From Deltaproteobacteria bacterium GWC2_55_46 (GTDB taxonomy: Bacteria > Desulfobacterota > GWC2-55-46): DNA of 64,000 bases. The first letter of the stretch is position 1, and every line of letters begins with the position of its first letter. A program made the position numbers and the translations under genes. Below are positions 8,071 through 17,492 of this stretch, in pieces. The stretch covers positions 1,331,501-1,395,500 of the forward strand of contig LVEI03000001.1 in NCBI GenBank assembly GCA_001595385.3, in the 5' to 3' direction. The notes below the pieces were generated by a model. That model made no database searches, was not told where the DNA came from, and saw only the letters and a program-made list of their open reading frames with translations.

Positions 8071-9210
8071 ATGCAGCAATCGATCTCCACGTTAAAAAAG
8101 ACGTTTTCAGCGCTGGCCCTTTCACTGGCCGTCCTTCCCCTTTCATTTTCAGCAGCCTCGGCCGACTGGCCGATGTTCCTTAAAAACCAGGCCCATCTGC
8201 CATATGTCGAGAAGGCGCCCCAGCCGCCACTGTCGCTTAAGTGGCAGTTCAAGACCGAAGGGCGCGTCTATTCTTCTCCCGTCGTTTACAAAGGCAAGGT
8301 CTTCGCCGGCTCATATGACGGTCACCTTTACGCCATAGACGCCACCACAGGCGAGCTCCAGTGGAAGTTCAAGACATCGGGGGAGATATACTCGACACCG
8401 GCGGTCGACCAGGACATCGTCTTTTTCGGCTCCGTGGACAGCTCCGTATACGCCCTTGACGCCAACACCGGGAAGCTCTTATGGAAATACGAGACCGGAG
8501 GCCCGGTGCTCACATCTCCGGTAGTCGCGGAGGGCAACGTCTACATAGGCTCCAAGGACCTCTACATTTACGCCCTGAGCGTGAAAGACGGAAAGAGGCA
8601 GTGGCGGATGCAGATGCAGGATTACGCGAAGTACAGCGGGGTCTACTCCTCTCCAGCCTACTCTGACGGCAACATCTACTACGCCGGGAAAAACGGCATC
8701 CTCTATTCCGCGTCAGCCAAAAGCGGCGGGAGGAACTGGTCGTTCAGGACCGATTCGGCCATCTACTCTTCTCCGGCGATAAAAGACGGCATCATATATT
8801 TTCCCGCATACAACAGGACCCTTTACGCCCTCAAGTTGAAGGACGGTACGTTCGCATGGAGAAAAAACCTGGGGAATAACCTCGTTTACGCCTCCCCTGT
8901 GGTGACGGACGACAAGATATACATAGCCTTCAAAAACGGGGAGATAAAGGCTTACAACAGGGCTGACGGCAACGAGACGGCGGCCTACAAGTTCCCTGAC
9001 GAAGTGAACTCGACACCGGCTGTCTCAGCCAACGGGTTTCTCTACGTCGGCTGTGACGACGGCGGCGTTTACGGGGTAGACCTGAAGACCGGGACAATCG
9101 CCTGGAAGCACATGACCGAAGGCAGCGTGCAGTCCTCCCCCGCGGTTACCGATGACGCGGTATATATAGGCTCTGAAGACGGCTCTATCTACGCCTTCAG
9201 CGCCCAATAG
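8071..9210 (+). CDS. Exported PQQ-repeat beta-propeller protein
   Basis: 379 residues with a signal peptide (about 1-32, ending ASA before DWPMF); GGAG lies six bases upstream of the ATG. The body is a chain of PQQ/quinoprotein-type repeats such as LYAIDATTGELQWKFKTSGE and VYALDANTGKLLWKYETGG, about seven blades. The same fold is used by BamB and by PQQ dehydrogenases. No PQQ-dehydrogenase catalytic signature was noticed, so a scaffold or binding protein is more likely. Follows the second HAMP gene by 10 bp and sits between cytochromes, consistent with a role in the same periplasmic assembly. Confidence 0.82.
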   Translation: MQQSISTLKKTFSALALSLAVLPLSFSAASADWPMFLKNQAHLPYVEKAPQPPLSLKWQFKTEGRVYSSPVVYKGKVFAGSYDGHLYAIDATTGELQWKFKTSGEIYSTPAVDQDIVFFGSVDSSVYALDANTGKLLWKYETGGPVLTSPVVAEGNVYIGSKDLYIYALSVKDGKRQWRMQMQDYAKYSGVYSSPAYSDGNIYYAGKNGILYSASAKSGGRNWSFRTDSAIYSSPAIKDGIIYFPAYNRTLYALKLKDGTFAWRKNLGNNLVYASPVVTDDKIYIAFKNGEIKAYNRADGNETAAYKFPDEVNSTPAVSANGFLYVGCDDGGVYGVDLKTGTIAWKHMTEGSVQSSPAVTDDAVYIGSEDGSIYAFSAQ

Positions 9211-9269
9211 CGATTTTCACGCATTTTTACAAACAGCCCAGACCGGCATCTAAAAAGAAGGTATCTTCC

Positions 9270-9860
9270 ATGTCAAGGAAATCGGCGTTTTTGAAGGTAT
9301 TATGCATCTCCGCTGTCATGGCCTTTGGCGCCTCATCCGCGCTTAAGGCGGCAGAGCCGCAAAAGGAAGCTCCCCCGCCGCCCTACGAAAGAAGCGACGC
9401 GCTCCTGACGGCCATCAACCCTCATAACCAGATAGGCGAGACGGGAGAGGTACTCTGGGGCACTTGCCTTATATGCCACAAGGAAGTGCCGGACGTAAAG
9501 AAGGCGAAATCGATAGAAGACGTAAAACTCTATTTCGAAGACCCGGTCCAGCTCTGCAGGAGCTGCCACACCGTCGCGAAGCATCCAGCCAGCGAGGGCG
9601 TGACCGTCGCGCTTGGTTTCAAGGCCCCTGACCACCTGAGGGTGCCCCCGAAGCGTGTCGTTGACAACATAAGGCTTATGAAGAAGGAAATACCGTTGAT
9701 CATGCCGCTTGACCCGAAGACAGGAAAGATAATATGTTCCACCTGTCATAACCCGCACGAAAGAGGGCTGCTGCCCGGCAGGGGCGACTGGGGAGCCGAT
9801 TACAGCCGCAGGCTCAGATCGGCCGGCCTCGATGTCTGTCAGTATTGCCACAGGAAATAG
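9270..9860 (+). CDS. Exported tetrahaem c-type cytochrome
   Basis: 196 residues with a signal peptide (MSRKSAFLKVLCISAVMAFG to about residue 30, cleaved near LKAAEP). Four CxxCH motifs: CLICH, CRSCH, CSTCH and CQYCH, the last ten residues from the C-terminus. The NPHERGLLPG segment after the third motif resembles the CHNPHG-type stretches of doubled-CxxCH cytochromes. Likely periplasmic electron carrier. Precedes the NHL lipoprotein by 12 bp in the same operon. Confidence 0.88.
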   Translation: MSRKSAFLKVLCISAVMAFGASSALKAAEPQKEAPPPPYERSDALLTAINPHNQIGETGEVLWGTCLICHKEVPDVKKAKSIEDVKLYFEDPVQLCRSCHTVAKHPASEGVTVALGFKAPDHLRVPPKRVVDNIRLMKKEIPLIMPLDPKTGKIICSTCHNPHERGLLPGRGDWGADYSRRLRSAGLDVCQYCHRK

Positions 9861-9872
9861 GGCTACTTCCTG

Positions 9873-10949
9873 ATGCGTGAAATCCCATATGAAAAAAAGA
9901 CGCCCAAAAGGGGCCTGCTCGCCGGACTGAAAGGTCTCGGGGCCGCGTTCGCGCTTGCCGCGCTTTCCATAGCGGCTGGCTGCGCCTCCGGCCCTGCCGT
10001 TCAAGAGGCGCTTGTACCTCAGACACCCCTTATCTGGCCTTCGCCGCCAGAGCCGGCAAGGGTCCAGTATATCAAGACCATCAGCAGGCCTGAGGACATA
10101 GGCGCGAGCAAGGGCTTTTTCCGGCGCGTTGCCGATCTCCTGCTCGGGTCTAAAAACGACAGGCTCATAAAGCCCTACGGCTTGACCATGGACTCAAGGG
10201 GCAGGCTCATCATAGCGGATACGGCGTTTAAAAAGGTCCATATATTCGACTTGACGGAAAAGGGCTACGAATCTATCGATGAGCCGGGGAGCGAGGTATT
10301 CGAATCCCCCATAGCAGCTGCCACAGACTCGCAGGACAATATATATATTACCGACTCAGTAGCCCGTAAGGTCTTTGTGTTAAGCCCCAGGGGGAAACTC
10401 CTCCGTTCCTTCAACGCCGGGGAACGGCCCACCGGCATCGCCATAAACAGGCAGGCAGGGCGGGTCTATGTGACCGATACCTCTTCCCACACCGTAGGCA
10501 TCTATGACCTTGAGGGCAGGGAGCTCGGCTCCTTTGGTAAAAGAGGACGGGCAAACGGCGAGTTCAACTACCCGGTCGACCTGACGCTCGACCATGACGG
10601 AAATGTCTTCGTTATAGACTCTCTCAACTTCAGGATACAGATATTCGACGGCAAAGGCGTATTCCAGAGCTCGTTCGGCCAGCAGGGCGACGGCACAGGG
10701 GATTTCGGCAGGCCGAAGGGCATAGCCCTGGACAGGGACGGGCATATATACGTAGCGGACGCCCTCTTCGATACCATACAGATATTCGACTGGGACGGGA
10801 AGTTCCTGCTGAACTTCGGCTCTCTGGGGAGGTCTGCGGGGACGTTCTGGCTCCCGAGCGGGATATTCATAGACCAGGGCAACAGGATATACGTTTCAGA
10901 CTCCTACAACAGCAGGGTGCAGGTCTTCGAGTATCTGGGGCAAAACTAA
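9873..10949 (+). CDS. NHL-repeat lipoprotein
   Basis: 358 residues. A signal peptide ends in the lipobox LSIAAGC (about residues 27-33), so the mature protein is probably lipid-anchored in an envelope membrane. The remainder is a six-bladed NHL propeller, with repeats of the form GLTMDSRGRLIIADTAFKKVHIFD, in which 'rigid' YPVDLTLDHDGNVFVIDS and LPSGIFIDQGNRIYVSDS units follow. NHL proteins next to multihaem cytochromes are common in Geobacter-like genomes; their precise role is unsettled. Possibly a docking or scaffold protein. Confidence 0.85.
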   Translation: MREIPYEKKTPKRGLLAGLKGLGAAFALAALSIAAGCASGPAVQEALVPQTPLIWPSPPEPARVQYIKTISRPEDIGASKGFFRRVADLLLGSKNDRLIKPYGLTMDSRGRLIIADTAFKKVHIFDLTEKGYESIDEPGSEVFESPIAAATDSQDNIYITDSVARKVFVLSPRGKLLRSFNAGERPTGIAINRQAGRVYVTDTSSHTVGIYDLEGRELGSFGKRGRANGEFNYPVDLTLDHDGNVFVIDSLNFRIQIFDGKGVFQSSFGQQGDGTGDFGRPKGIALDRDGHIYVADALFDTIQIFDWDGKFLLNFGSLGRSAGTFWLPSGIFIDQGNRIYVSDSYNSRVQVFEYLGQN

Positions 10950-10992
10950 AGACAGCCCGGTTTCAGGCGATAATTGTTCTGAGGACGTTGTG

Positions 10993-13179
10993 ATGGCTAA
11001 AAAAGAGCTGAACAGGGGAAACGGCAGGCGCGGCGCGCACCTGCTCAAGGCCTGCGCGCTGGTCATAGGGGGCTCGCTCGTGGCGGCCGGATACTCGCTC
11101 GCCACGGTAGCCGGTACCAAGCACAACTTCGGCTCTCTTTCCACCGCTGAGGTGAAATCCGGGTCTACGACCGAGATCTGCGTCTTCTGCCACACGCCGC
11201 ACAACGCCTCGCCGTCAAACCCCTTATGGAACCAGCAGGACCCCGGGTCTACCTACAACGTCTACGAGAGCCAGACCCTTGCGGCAACTATCAGCCCGAA
11301 CTCTCCGACGCTCGGACAGCCTACAGGCTCATCCAAGCTCTGCCTTTCCTGCCATGACGGAACGATAGCCATCGGATCGCTCCTCAACCTGCCGGGGGCG
11401 GCCGGGGATGGGCAGCTTACGGTTACCGGGTCAGGCATCACGGCCGGGAAGATAAGCTCCACCTCGACCTCTTACATAGGTACGGACTTGAGGGACGACC
11501 ATCCCATCTCTTTCAATTATTCGCGCTCATATCCTTCGAACACCGAGATAACCGACAGCCTTTCGTTCCCTCCGGCCGTGCGCCTGGACAGCTCCGGCAT
11601 GATGCAGTGCACAAGCTGCCACGACCCGCACGGCACAGCATTCTCAAAGTTCCTCGTGGCGAGCCTCGCAAACGGCGGGCTCTGCCAAACATGCCATGAC
11701 AAAAGGTACTGGAGCACGAACCCCGCCATACACAGCACTTCGACCACCACATGGGACGGCAACGGTATTAACCCATGGAACGAAGACCTTGGGGACCCAG
11801 GGTTTACCGACGATACACCCGAGATGCAAAGCTGCCTGGCCTGCCATCGCTCCCACGGCGGCGCGTCAGGCCAAAGGCTCCTTAAGGGGACCGACCCGGG
11901 CACATCCGAGATAGAGGGCGAAGAGTGGACCTGCCTCAACTGCCATAACGGGAACGCGGCCTCCAAGGACGTTGAGGGGCAATTCAGCTACAGCTACAAG
12001 CACGACGTCAAGGGCTACTCCGGCCTCCACCTGCCTTCGAGGGACCTCGCAGGCGACCCCGCGAGGGAGTCGGCCTCGAACCTCGGGACCAACAGGCACG
12101 CCGAGTGCGCCGACTGCCACAACGGGCACGGCGCCAAGTCCGGCAGCCACACGATAGGCGGCACGAACGGGAATATAATCGGGGCGAACATACTCGGAAG
12201 CTGGGGGGTCAAGCCGTCTTTCTGGCCTTCGGCAGGCAACCCGGCGCAATCATATACGGTCGTCGATCTCACATCGCTTACGCCCGGGTCCGACAACCTC
12301 GAAGGGTATCTGTGCATCAAATGCCATTCCTATTACGCTTACGGCGCCATAGAGCCGTTCGTGCCTTCCGGCAACGCGGACGACTCGCAGGTGGAGCAGT
12401 CCGACCCGACCGCGGACTTCAATGTAAACAACATGGCCTATCACCCGGTCTTCGCGCAGGGGCAGAACAGACCATCTTCGAGCGCCAACTCCAACTGGCC
12501 CGCCAACGGCCTTGGCCTCTCCAATACCTTCAGGTATGTCGACTTCCCCGATGTCGGCGAACGCACAGGCTATTACAACATGAAGCACGACAGCAAGACG
12601 GCCTGCTCGGACTGCCATGGCTCCAGCGTAAGCTCCGACCCCTCTGGCGTACATGGGTCGAACGAGAAGTGGATACTCAAACAGAACATAACCGGCGTAG
12701 GCTCGATCAGGAACTTCTGCTATAACTGCCACAGGCGCGACGTTTACGGGGACGAGGGCTATGAGGGCCCGGAGGCCAACTTCTCAAGGGTGACACACCC
12801 GGTGGACGGCCTCGGCACAAGCTCGCCGTTTTACCAGAACGGCGCTGATACCGGCAACGCCGGGAACAAGTTCGGCATACTCTGCCTCTCCTGCCACGGC
12901 GGGGCCTATGACTCCACAACGAATCAGATGAAGGGCATACACGGCTCGAACGCGGCCGCCGGCCCTCTTTCCGGCTCGGACCCGCTCGGCTACAGGCTCA
13001 TGAACGGGGCCTGCGTGGAATCCTATACCAGGCCTTCTACCACGGTGGACGGAAGGCTCGAGTTCAGGAGCGTGACCCCCGCGACTGACAAGGTCTGCAA
13101 TAAGAATTTTACAAACTTTAATATACCAGCGGCCAGGGCCAACTATAACTGCAGCGCTATAGGCGACTGCTCGAACTGA
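10993..13179 (+). CDS. Eleven-haem c-type cytochrome, large exported
   Basis: 728 residues from ATG 10993, with GAGGA seven bases upstream. An N-terminal hydrophobic export segment spans about residues 16-38. Eleven CxxCH motifs were counted: CVFCH, CLSCH, CTSCH, CQTCH, CLACH, CLNCH, CADCH, CIKCH, CSDCH, CYNCH and CLSCH. The first is in a CHTPHNASPSNPLW context, seen in large Geobacter-type cytochromes. Long haem-poor stretches rich in Ser, Thr, Gly and Asn separate motifs, as in secreted cytochromes. The C-terminal 80 residues have no haem motif but four extra cysteines. Probable outer-membrane or extracellular electron carrier. Confidence 0.88.
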   Translation: MAKKELNRGNGRRGAHLLKACALVIGGSLVAAGYSLATVAGTKHNFGSLSTAEVKSGSTTEICVFCHTPHNASPSNPLWNQQDPGSTYNVYESQTLAATISPNSPTLGQPTGSSKLCLSCHDGTIAIGSLLNLPGAAGDGQLTVTGSGITAGKISSTSTSYIGTDLRDDHPISFNYSRSYPSNTEITDSLSFPPAVRLDSSGMMQCTSCHDPHGTAFSKFLVASLANGGLCQTCHDKRYWSTNPAIHSTSTTTWDGNGINPWNEDLGDPGFTDDTPEMQSCLACHRSHGGASGQRLLKGTDPGTSEIEGEEWTCLNCHNGNAASKDVEGQFSYSYKHDVKGYSGLHLPSRDLAGDPARESASNLGTNRHAECADCHNGHGAKSGSHTIGGTNGNIIGANILGSWGVKPSFWPSAGNPAQSYTVVDLTSLTPGSDNLEGYLCIKCHSYYAYGAIEPFVPSGNADDSQVEQSDPTADFNVNNMAYHPVFAQGQNRPSSSANSNWPANGLGLSNTFRYVDFPDVGERTGYYNMKHDSKTACSDCHGSSVSSDPSGVHGSNEKWILKQNITGVGSIRNFCYNCHRRDVYGDEGYEGPEANFSRVTHPVDGLGTSSPFYQNGADTGNAGNKFGILCLSCHGGAYDSTTNQMKGIHGSNAAAGPLSGSDPLGYRLMNGACVESYTRPSTTVDGRLEFRSVTPATDKVCNKNFTNFNIPAARANYNCSAIGDCSN

Positions 13180-13205
13180 AAAATAGCGCGCGCCAAGATC
13201 CTGAA

Positions 13206-13625
13206 ATGCTGAAACTTTTAACATTCATAGCGGTCTTGACGCTCTTTACCGCGGTCACTTCGGGCCTCCTGGTAAGGGAATGCCGCTCTGCCGAGGAGGA
13301 AGAGGAGTGGCAGGCCAGAGTAAACCCTCACAGCTTCAGAGGCGAGCTCTGCTCCATGTGCCATAGCGAGCAGCCGCCGCTCCTTCTCAAGGACCAGGTG
13401 ACCACATGCGTAAGATGCCACCCCGGGAATATCGGCAACCACCCGGTCACCAGGCATCCCATGGGGCTTATGCCGAGGATGAAGATACCGGCAAGCCTGC
13501 CTTTGACCGAAGAGGGCGAGATGGTATGCTCAACCTGCCATGAGCCCCACGGCAGGACCCCACACCCGAGGCTTTTGAGGATCGAGTACTTGAAACTCTG
13601 CGCCTCATGCCATAAAGGATATTGA
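13206..13625 (+). CDS. Small tetrahaem c-type cytochrome
   Basis: 139 residues. A hydrophobic N-terminus (LLTFIAVLTLFTAVTSGLLV) acts as signal or anchor. Four motifs: CSMCH, CVRCH, CSTCH and CASCH. Histidines and HPMG segments between them could be distal ligands. Lies 26 bp after the 11-haem cytochrome and just ahead of the six-haem cytochrome, in one operon. Likely a periplasmic shuttle or a membrane-anchored quinol-side relay; the sequence does not separate these. Confidence 0.85.
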   Translation: MLKLLTFIAVLTLFTAVTSGLLVRECRSAEEEEEWQARVNPHSFRGELCSMCHSEQPPLLLKDQVTTCVRCHPGNIGNHPVTRHPMGLMPRMKIPASLPLTEEGEMVCSTCHEPHGRTPHPRLLRIEYLKLCASCHKGY

Positions 13626-13654
13626 GAATGCAGGCAATACAAAGGAGGTCGAAA

Positions 13655-14494
13655 GTGCGTAGCATCAGGTTTATGGGATTATTGGCGATACTGGCCCTGT
13701 CCATCGGGACCGGGTTTTTCTTCTATCAATGGGCTCAGGCCGGCACCGGCATGACCTGGGAAACGGACCTGCGCAAACCCAAGAACCCGGACACCTACGG
13801 GAACGTGGTCATATCCAGGAACACGCGCGAATCAGGGGTGATGAAGCCGGTGGTATTCCCGCACTGGGTGCACAGGGCAAAGTTCGCGTGCAAGGTCTGC
13901 CATACGGACATCGGCTTCGCGCTCAAATCCGGCGGCACCGACATAACGATGGCTCAGATACAGGAAGGCAAGCTCTGCGGAACATGCCATAACGGGCAGA
14001 TAGCTTTCGAGCCGATCGACTGCGACAAGTGCCACTCCTATGGGCTGCCTCAGGAGAGGAAGATCTCCGAGAGGATAAAGGACCTCCCGCCGGACTTCTT
14101 CGGCAACAAGGTCGACTGGGTGAAGGCGATCGAAAAGGGCGCGATAAAGCCCGCCGCCTCCCCTGACGGCAAAGACGAGATGACAGGGTTCGACATGGAC
14201 GTAATAATCCCGACGACAAAGTTCAAGCCGAGCCCGCCGGATGTTAAGTTCCCGCACAAGGCGCATACAGAGCTACTTGACTGCAGCTCATGCCATGATT
14301 CCATATTCAATCAGCAGGCGGGCGGCAACCCGGAGATGAACATGATGAAGATAATCTCGGGGCAGTACTGCGGCGTATGCCATTTGAAGGTCGCCTTCCC
14401 CATAGACGACTGCTTCAGGTGCCACTCTCAGCCGGCGCCTGTGGCAAAGGACCCCGACGAGAAGAAAGACGACAAGGCTACCGACAAAAAGTAG
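13655..14494 (+). CDS. Six-haem cytochrome of doubled triheme c7 type
   Basis: 279 residues from GTG 13655. The frame continues upstream to 13622, but AGGAGGT stands five bases before this GTG, which decides the start. A membrane or signal segment (FMGLLAILALSIGTGFFFYQW) is followed by two triheme units: CKVCH, CGTCH, CDKCH and then CSSCH, CGVCH, CFRCH. Each is introduced by an FPHWVH or FPHKAH histidine segment and closed by a DCxxCH motif, as in c7-type triheme domains. This looks like an internal duplication. Last gene of the cytochrome cluster; a terminator follows. Confidence 0.88.
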   Translation: MRSIRFMGLLAILALSIGTGFFFYQWAQAGTGMTWETDLRKPKNPDTYGNVVISRNTRESGVMKPVVFPHWVHRAKFACKVCHTDIGFALKSGGTDITMAQIQEGKLCGTCHNGQIAFEPIDCDKCHSYGLPQERKISERIKDLPPDFFGNKVDWVKAIEKGAIKPAASPDGKDEMTGFDMDVIIPTTKFKPSPPDVKFPHKAHTELLDCSSCHDSIFNQQAGGNPEMNMMKIISGQYCGVCHLKVAFPIDDCFRCHSQPAPVAKDPDEKKDDKATDKK

Positions 14495-14516
14495 CTTTAG
14501 GTATTAATGATCGGAA

Positions 14517-14553
14517 CGAAAAGGGCAGGCAGCTACCTGCCCTTTTCGTTTTT
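14517..14553 (+). terminator. Rho-independent terminator closing the cytochrome cluster
   Basis: A 13-bp perfect stem, CGAAAAGGGCAGG with CCTGCCCTTTTCG around a CAGCTA loop (14517-14548), followed by a T run. It separates the cytochrome genes from the CCA-transferase gene. Confidence 0.9.
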
Positions 14554-14597
14554 GACTGCCCCTTTCCACCTCCCCTCAAGTATGCTAATATCGGCCT

Positions 14598-17225
14598 ATG
14601 GAAGTCATAACCTCCCATATAAACGCCGATTTCGACACCTTCGCCTCGATGGTAGCGGCAAAAAGGCTCTACCCTGACGCGGTGCTCGTCTTCGCCGGCT
14701 CCCTGGAAAAAACGCTCAGGGACGCCCTTCCCACCCTCCCCATTCCATCGCCTGTAAGCCGCATAAAGGACATCGACCTCTCGAAGATAACCCGTCTTAT
14801 ATTGGTAGACGTGAGCTCGCCCGCAAGGATCGGCCCCTTCGCTCAAGTAGTCTGCAGAAAAGGCGTGGAAGTGCACATATACGACCACCACCCTCGCGCG
14901 CCAGAGGACGTCCTGGGCAGCTTTGAGGTCAGGGAACCTTACGGCTCTAATACCACGGTGCTAACGCACCTTCTGAGAGAGCGCGGCATAAGGCCCACGC
15001 CGGAAGAGGCCACCGTCCTCATGACCGGCATATACGAGGACACCGGTTTTTTGAGCTATCCTTCGACCACGCAGAAGGATTTCGAGGCCGCCTCATATCT
15101 GCTTTCGTGCGGGGCGGACCTCAGTACCGTGTCAGACCTCTTGCGAAAGGAGCTCTCCCCTGAGGAGATATCCCTTTTAAACGAGTTCCTCCAGTCCGAG
15201 ACGCGCTATGATGTCGGCGGGGTCGAGATAGTCATAGCCGAGGCCTATCTTGAAAAGTACAAGGGGGACATAGCGATACTCGCCCATAAGATGCGCGACA
15301 TCGAGGGCATGGAATGCCTCTTCCTCCTTGTAGACTCAGAGGACAGGGTGCATATAATCGCCAGGTCGAGGAGCCCCAAGGCCGACGTGGGCAGGATATT
15401 GAAGGCGATCGGAGGGGGCGGCCACCCGAACGCGGCCTCGGGTACGATCAAGGGAGCGACCCTCGTCCAGGCAAGGGAGACGCTCCTTGCCGCCATACGG
15501 GAGAACATGCCTCCCGGCAGGAAGGCCGAGGACATAATGTCCTTTCCCCCCATTACCCTCGCGCCAAGGACGCAGCTTAACGAGGCTATCGAGGTAATGC
15601 GGCGCTACGGCATCAACGCGGCTCCTGTCGTCAAGAACGGCGACATCCACGGGGTGATAACAAGGCAGGTGGTCGACAAGGCCGTCTACCACGGCCTTGG
15701 CGAGGCTCCGGTAAAAGACTACATGACCACCGAGGTCGAATGGGTCACGCACGACACCTCTATCGAGAAGATCAGGGAGAAGGTCGTCGGCCACGGGCAG
15801 CGCCTGCTGCCCGTGCTGAAGGAAAAGAAGGTCGTCGGGGTCATAACCCGGACAGACCTCATAAAGCTACTCCAGGAGGAGCTGCGCGGTGCGCGGGAAG
15901 AGCCGAAAAAGATACGGGTCGTCTCCGGCCTCCTGAAAGAGAGGCTCCCTGCCTGGGCGACCGATATCCTGAAGGACGCGGGCGTGGTGGCCGCCTCGCA
16001 CGGCTTCAAGGCCTATGCCGTCGGCGGGTTCGTAAGAGACCTCCTCATGAGGCGCGAGAACCTCGACATCGACATAGTCATAGAGGGCGGCAACGGGATA
16101 GTCTTTGCCGAGGACTTCGCCAAAAGACGCGGGGCCAAGGTACGGTCTCACCACAGGTTCAAGACCGCCGTAATCGTATTCCCCGACGGGTTCAAGCTCG
16201 ACATAGCGACCGCACGGCTCGAGTATTATGAAAAGCCCGGGGCGCTACCCACCGTGGAGCAGTCGTCCCTTAAGCTCGACCTCTACAGGCGGGACTTCAT
16301 CATAAACACCCTCGCTATAGCCCTCAACCCTGAGGACTTCGGCGAGCTTATCGATTTTTTCGGGGCGCAAAAGGACCTCAAGGAAAAAACTATCAGGGTG
16401 CTCCACAACCTGAGCTTTATCGAGGACCCCACGAGGATGCTAAGGGCCGTGAGGTTCTCCGAGAAGTTCGACTTTAGAATTGGCAAGCATACCCTCAACC
16501 TCCTTAAGAACTCGGTCAGGCTCGACGTCTTCAGGACCATCTCAGGGGCAAGGATATTCGAGGAGCTCAAGAGCATCCTGGAGGAGGAGACCTCCGGGAA
16601 GGCCTTGAAGAAGCTCTCTGAGCTGGGCCTCCTCAAGCTCATACACCCCTCGATCGAATGGGATAAGGGGGCCGAACGCCTCTACGAGAAGACAAAAGAG
16701 GCTCTCGCGTGGTATGAGCTGCTCTATACAAAAGAGAAGGCCGAGGGCTGGCTCGCGTTATTCCTCGCCCTTACTGCGCCATTGAGCGAAGTAGAGCTTG
16801 AAAAACTCGTCAGGCGGTTCGCCGTCTACGGCAAAAAAAGGCTTGAGGTATTGGCAAAACGGGGCGAGGGGCTAAAGGCCCTCGGTAGGATACACACCGG
16901 GATGATAAAGAAAAACAGCTCTATATACGAGCTGCTTGCCCCGCTCCCGATAGAGGTCGTCCTTTTCCTCCTGGCAAAGGCTGAGAAAGAAGGGGTAAGA
17001 AAGACCCTTTCCAATTACATAACGAAGCTCAGGTACACCACGCCGGCCCTCAGGGGGGCGGACCTTAAAAGGCTTGGCATCGAGCCTGGGCCCGCTATGG
17101 GGGATATTTTGAGGGTGCTATTGAGGAGGCGTCTCGATAACGAGCTTTCCACAAAAGAGGAGGAAGAGGAGGCCGTAAGGGGGCTGGTTCCCAAGAAGAG
17201 CAGGCACCGGAAGGCTGGGAATTAA
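14598..17225 (+). CDS. DHH-CBS-tRNA nucleotidyltransferase fusion (CCA- or A-adding enzyme)
   Basis: 875 residues in one open frame with three parts. Residues 1-305 are a DHH phosphoesterase-like domain (SHINADFDTFAS, then YDHHPR and a GGGGHPNAASG motif). Residues 310-430 hold two CBS domains (EDIMSFPPITLAP, then VKDYMTTEVEWV). From about 465 a class II polymerase-beta head appears, with YAVGGFVRDLL and the metal-binding LDIDIVIEGG, followed by RRDFIINTLA and the RMLRAVRFSEKF helical region. The fusion is known from deltaproteobacteria and Aquificae, where some members add only A to the tRNA 3' end. The DHH part may act as a nuclease or oligonucleotidase. Whether this one adds CC, A or CCA is not decided here. 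Confidence 0.9.
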   Translation: MEVITSHINADFDTFASMVAAKRLYPDAVLVFAGSLEKTLRDALPTLPIPSPVSRIKDIDLSKITRLILVDVSSPARIGPFAQVVCRKGVEVHIYDHHPRAPEDVLGSFEVREPYGSNTTVLTHLLRERGIRPTPEEATVLMTGIYEDTGFLSYPSTTQKDFEAASYLLSCGADLSTVSDLLRKELSPEEISLLNEFLQSETRYDVGGVEIVIAEAYLEKYKGDIAILAHKMRDIEGMECLFLLVDSEDRVHIIARSRSPKADVGRILKAIGGGGHPNAASGTIKGATLVQARETLLAAIRENMPPGRKAEDIMSFPPITLAPRTQLNEAIEVMRRYGINAAPVVKNGDIHGVITRQVVDKAVYHGLGEAPVKDYMTTEVEWVTHDTSIEKIREKVVGHGQRLLPVLKEKKVVGVITRTDLIKLLQEELRGAREEPKKIRVVSGLLKERLPAWATDILKDAGVVAASHGFKAYAVGGFVRDLLMRRENLDIDIVIEGGNGIVFAEDFAKRRGAKVRSHHRFKTAVIVFPDGFKLDIATARLEYYEKPGALPTVEQSSLKLDLYRRDFIINTLAIALNPEDFGELIDFFGAQKDLKEKTIRVLHNLSFIEDPTRMLRAVRFSEKFDFRIGKHTLNLLKNSVRLDVFRTISGARIFEELKSILEEETSGKALKKLSELGLLKLIHPSIEWDKGAERLYEKTKEALAWYELLYTKEKAEGWLALFLALTAPLSEVELEKLVRRFAVYGKKRLEVLAKRGEGLKALGRIHTGMIKKNSSIYELLAPLPIEVVLFLLAKAEKEGVRKTLSNYITKLRYTTPALRGADLKRLGIEPGPAMGDILRVLLRRRLDNELSTKEEEEEAVRGLVPKKSRHRKAGN

Positions 17226-17429
17226 ATGCGACAGCCTGCTAAAGAGTGGCGCAAGCCCCGCTTTTTTATTTTTGCCAAATAAACGGGCATAAAGCTGGAG
17301 GCGGGGCGTGCGAGGAGGTAGGGGCAGCGAGCGAGCGTAGCCTTATGCCCAAAAAAAGCGCGGCAGCGAATAGACAAATCTTCGCCTCCTTTTGGATGTT
17401 GACTCTCCCCTTTCCTCACAATATTTGCA

Positions 17430-17459
17430 TTGACCCGCCTTGCGCTCATCTGATAAACT
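17430..17459 (+). promoter_or_regulatory. Predicted promoter for the M50-trpS-scpAB-rluB operon
   Basis: TTGACC (17430-17435), 18-bp spacer, TAAACT (17454-17459), 34 bp before the M50 ATG. The preceding 200 bp contain no gene. An 8-bp inverted repeat GGGCATAA/TTATGCCC (17285-17292 and 17343-17350) encloses a purine-rich GC segment of unknown meaning. Confidence 0.4.
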
Positions 17460-17492
17460 TTTAGGTTACTGGTAAAAGCAAAGGATTTTTAA

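Noticed and set aside
17285-17350. Small structured RNA between the CCA-transferase and M50 genes
   Set aside because: Only 8-bp arms with a 50-nt purine-rich loop; no supporting inner stems or promoter.
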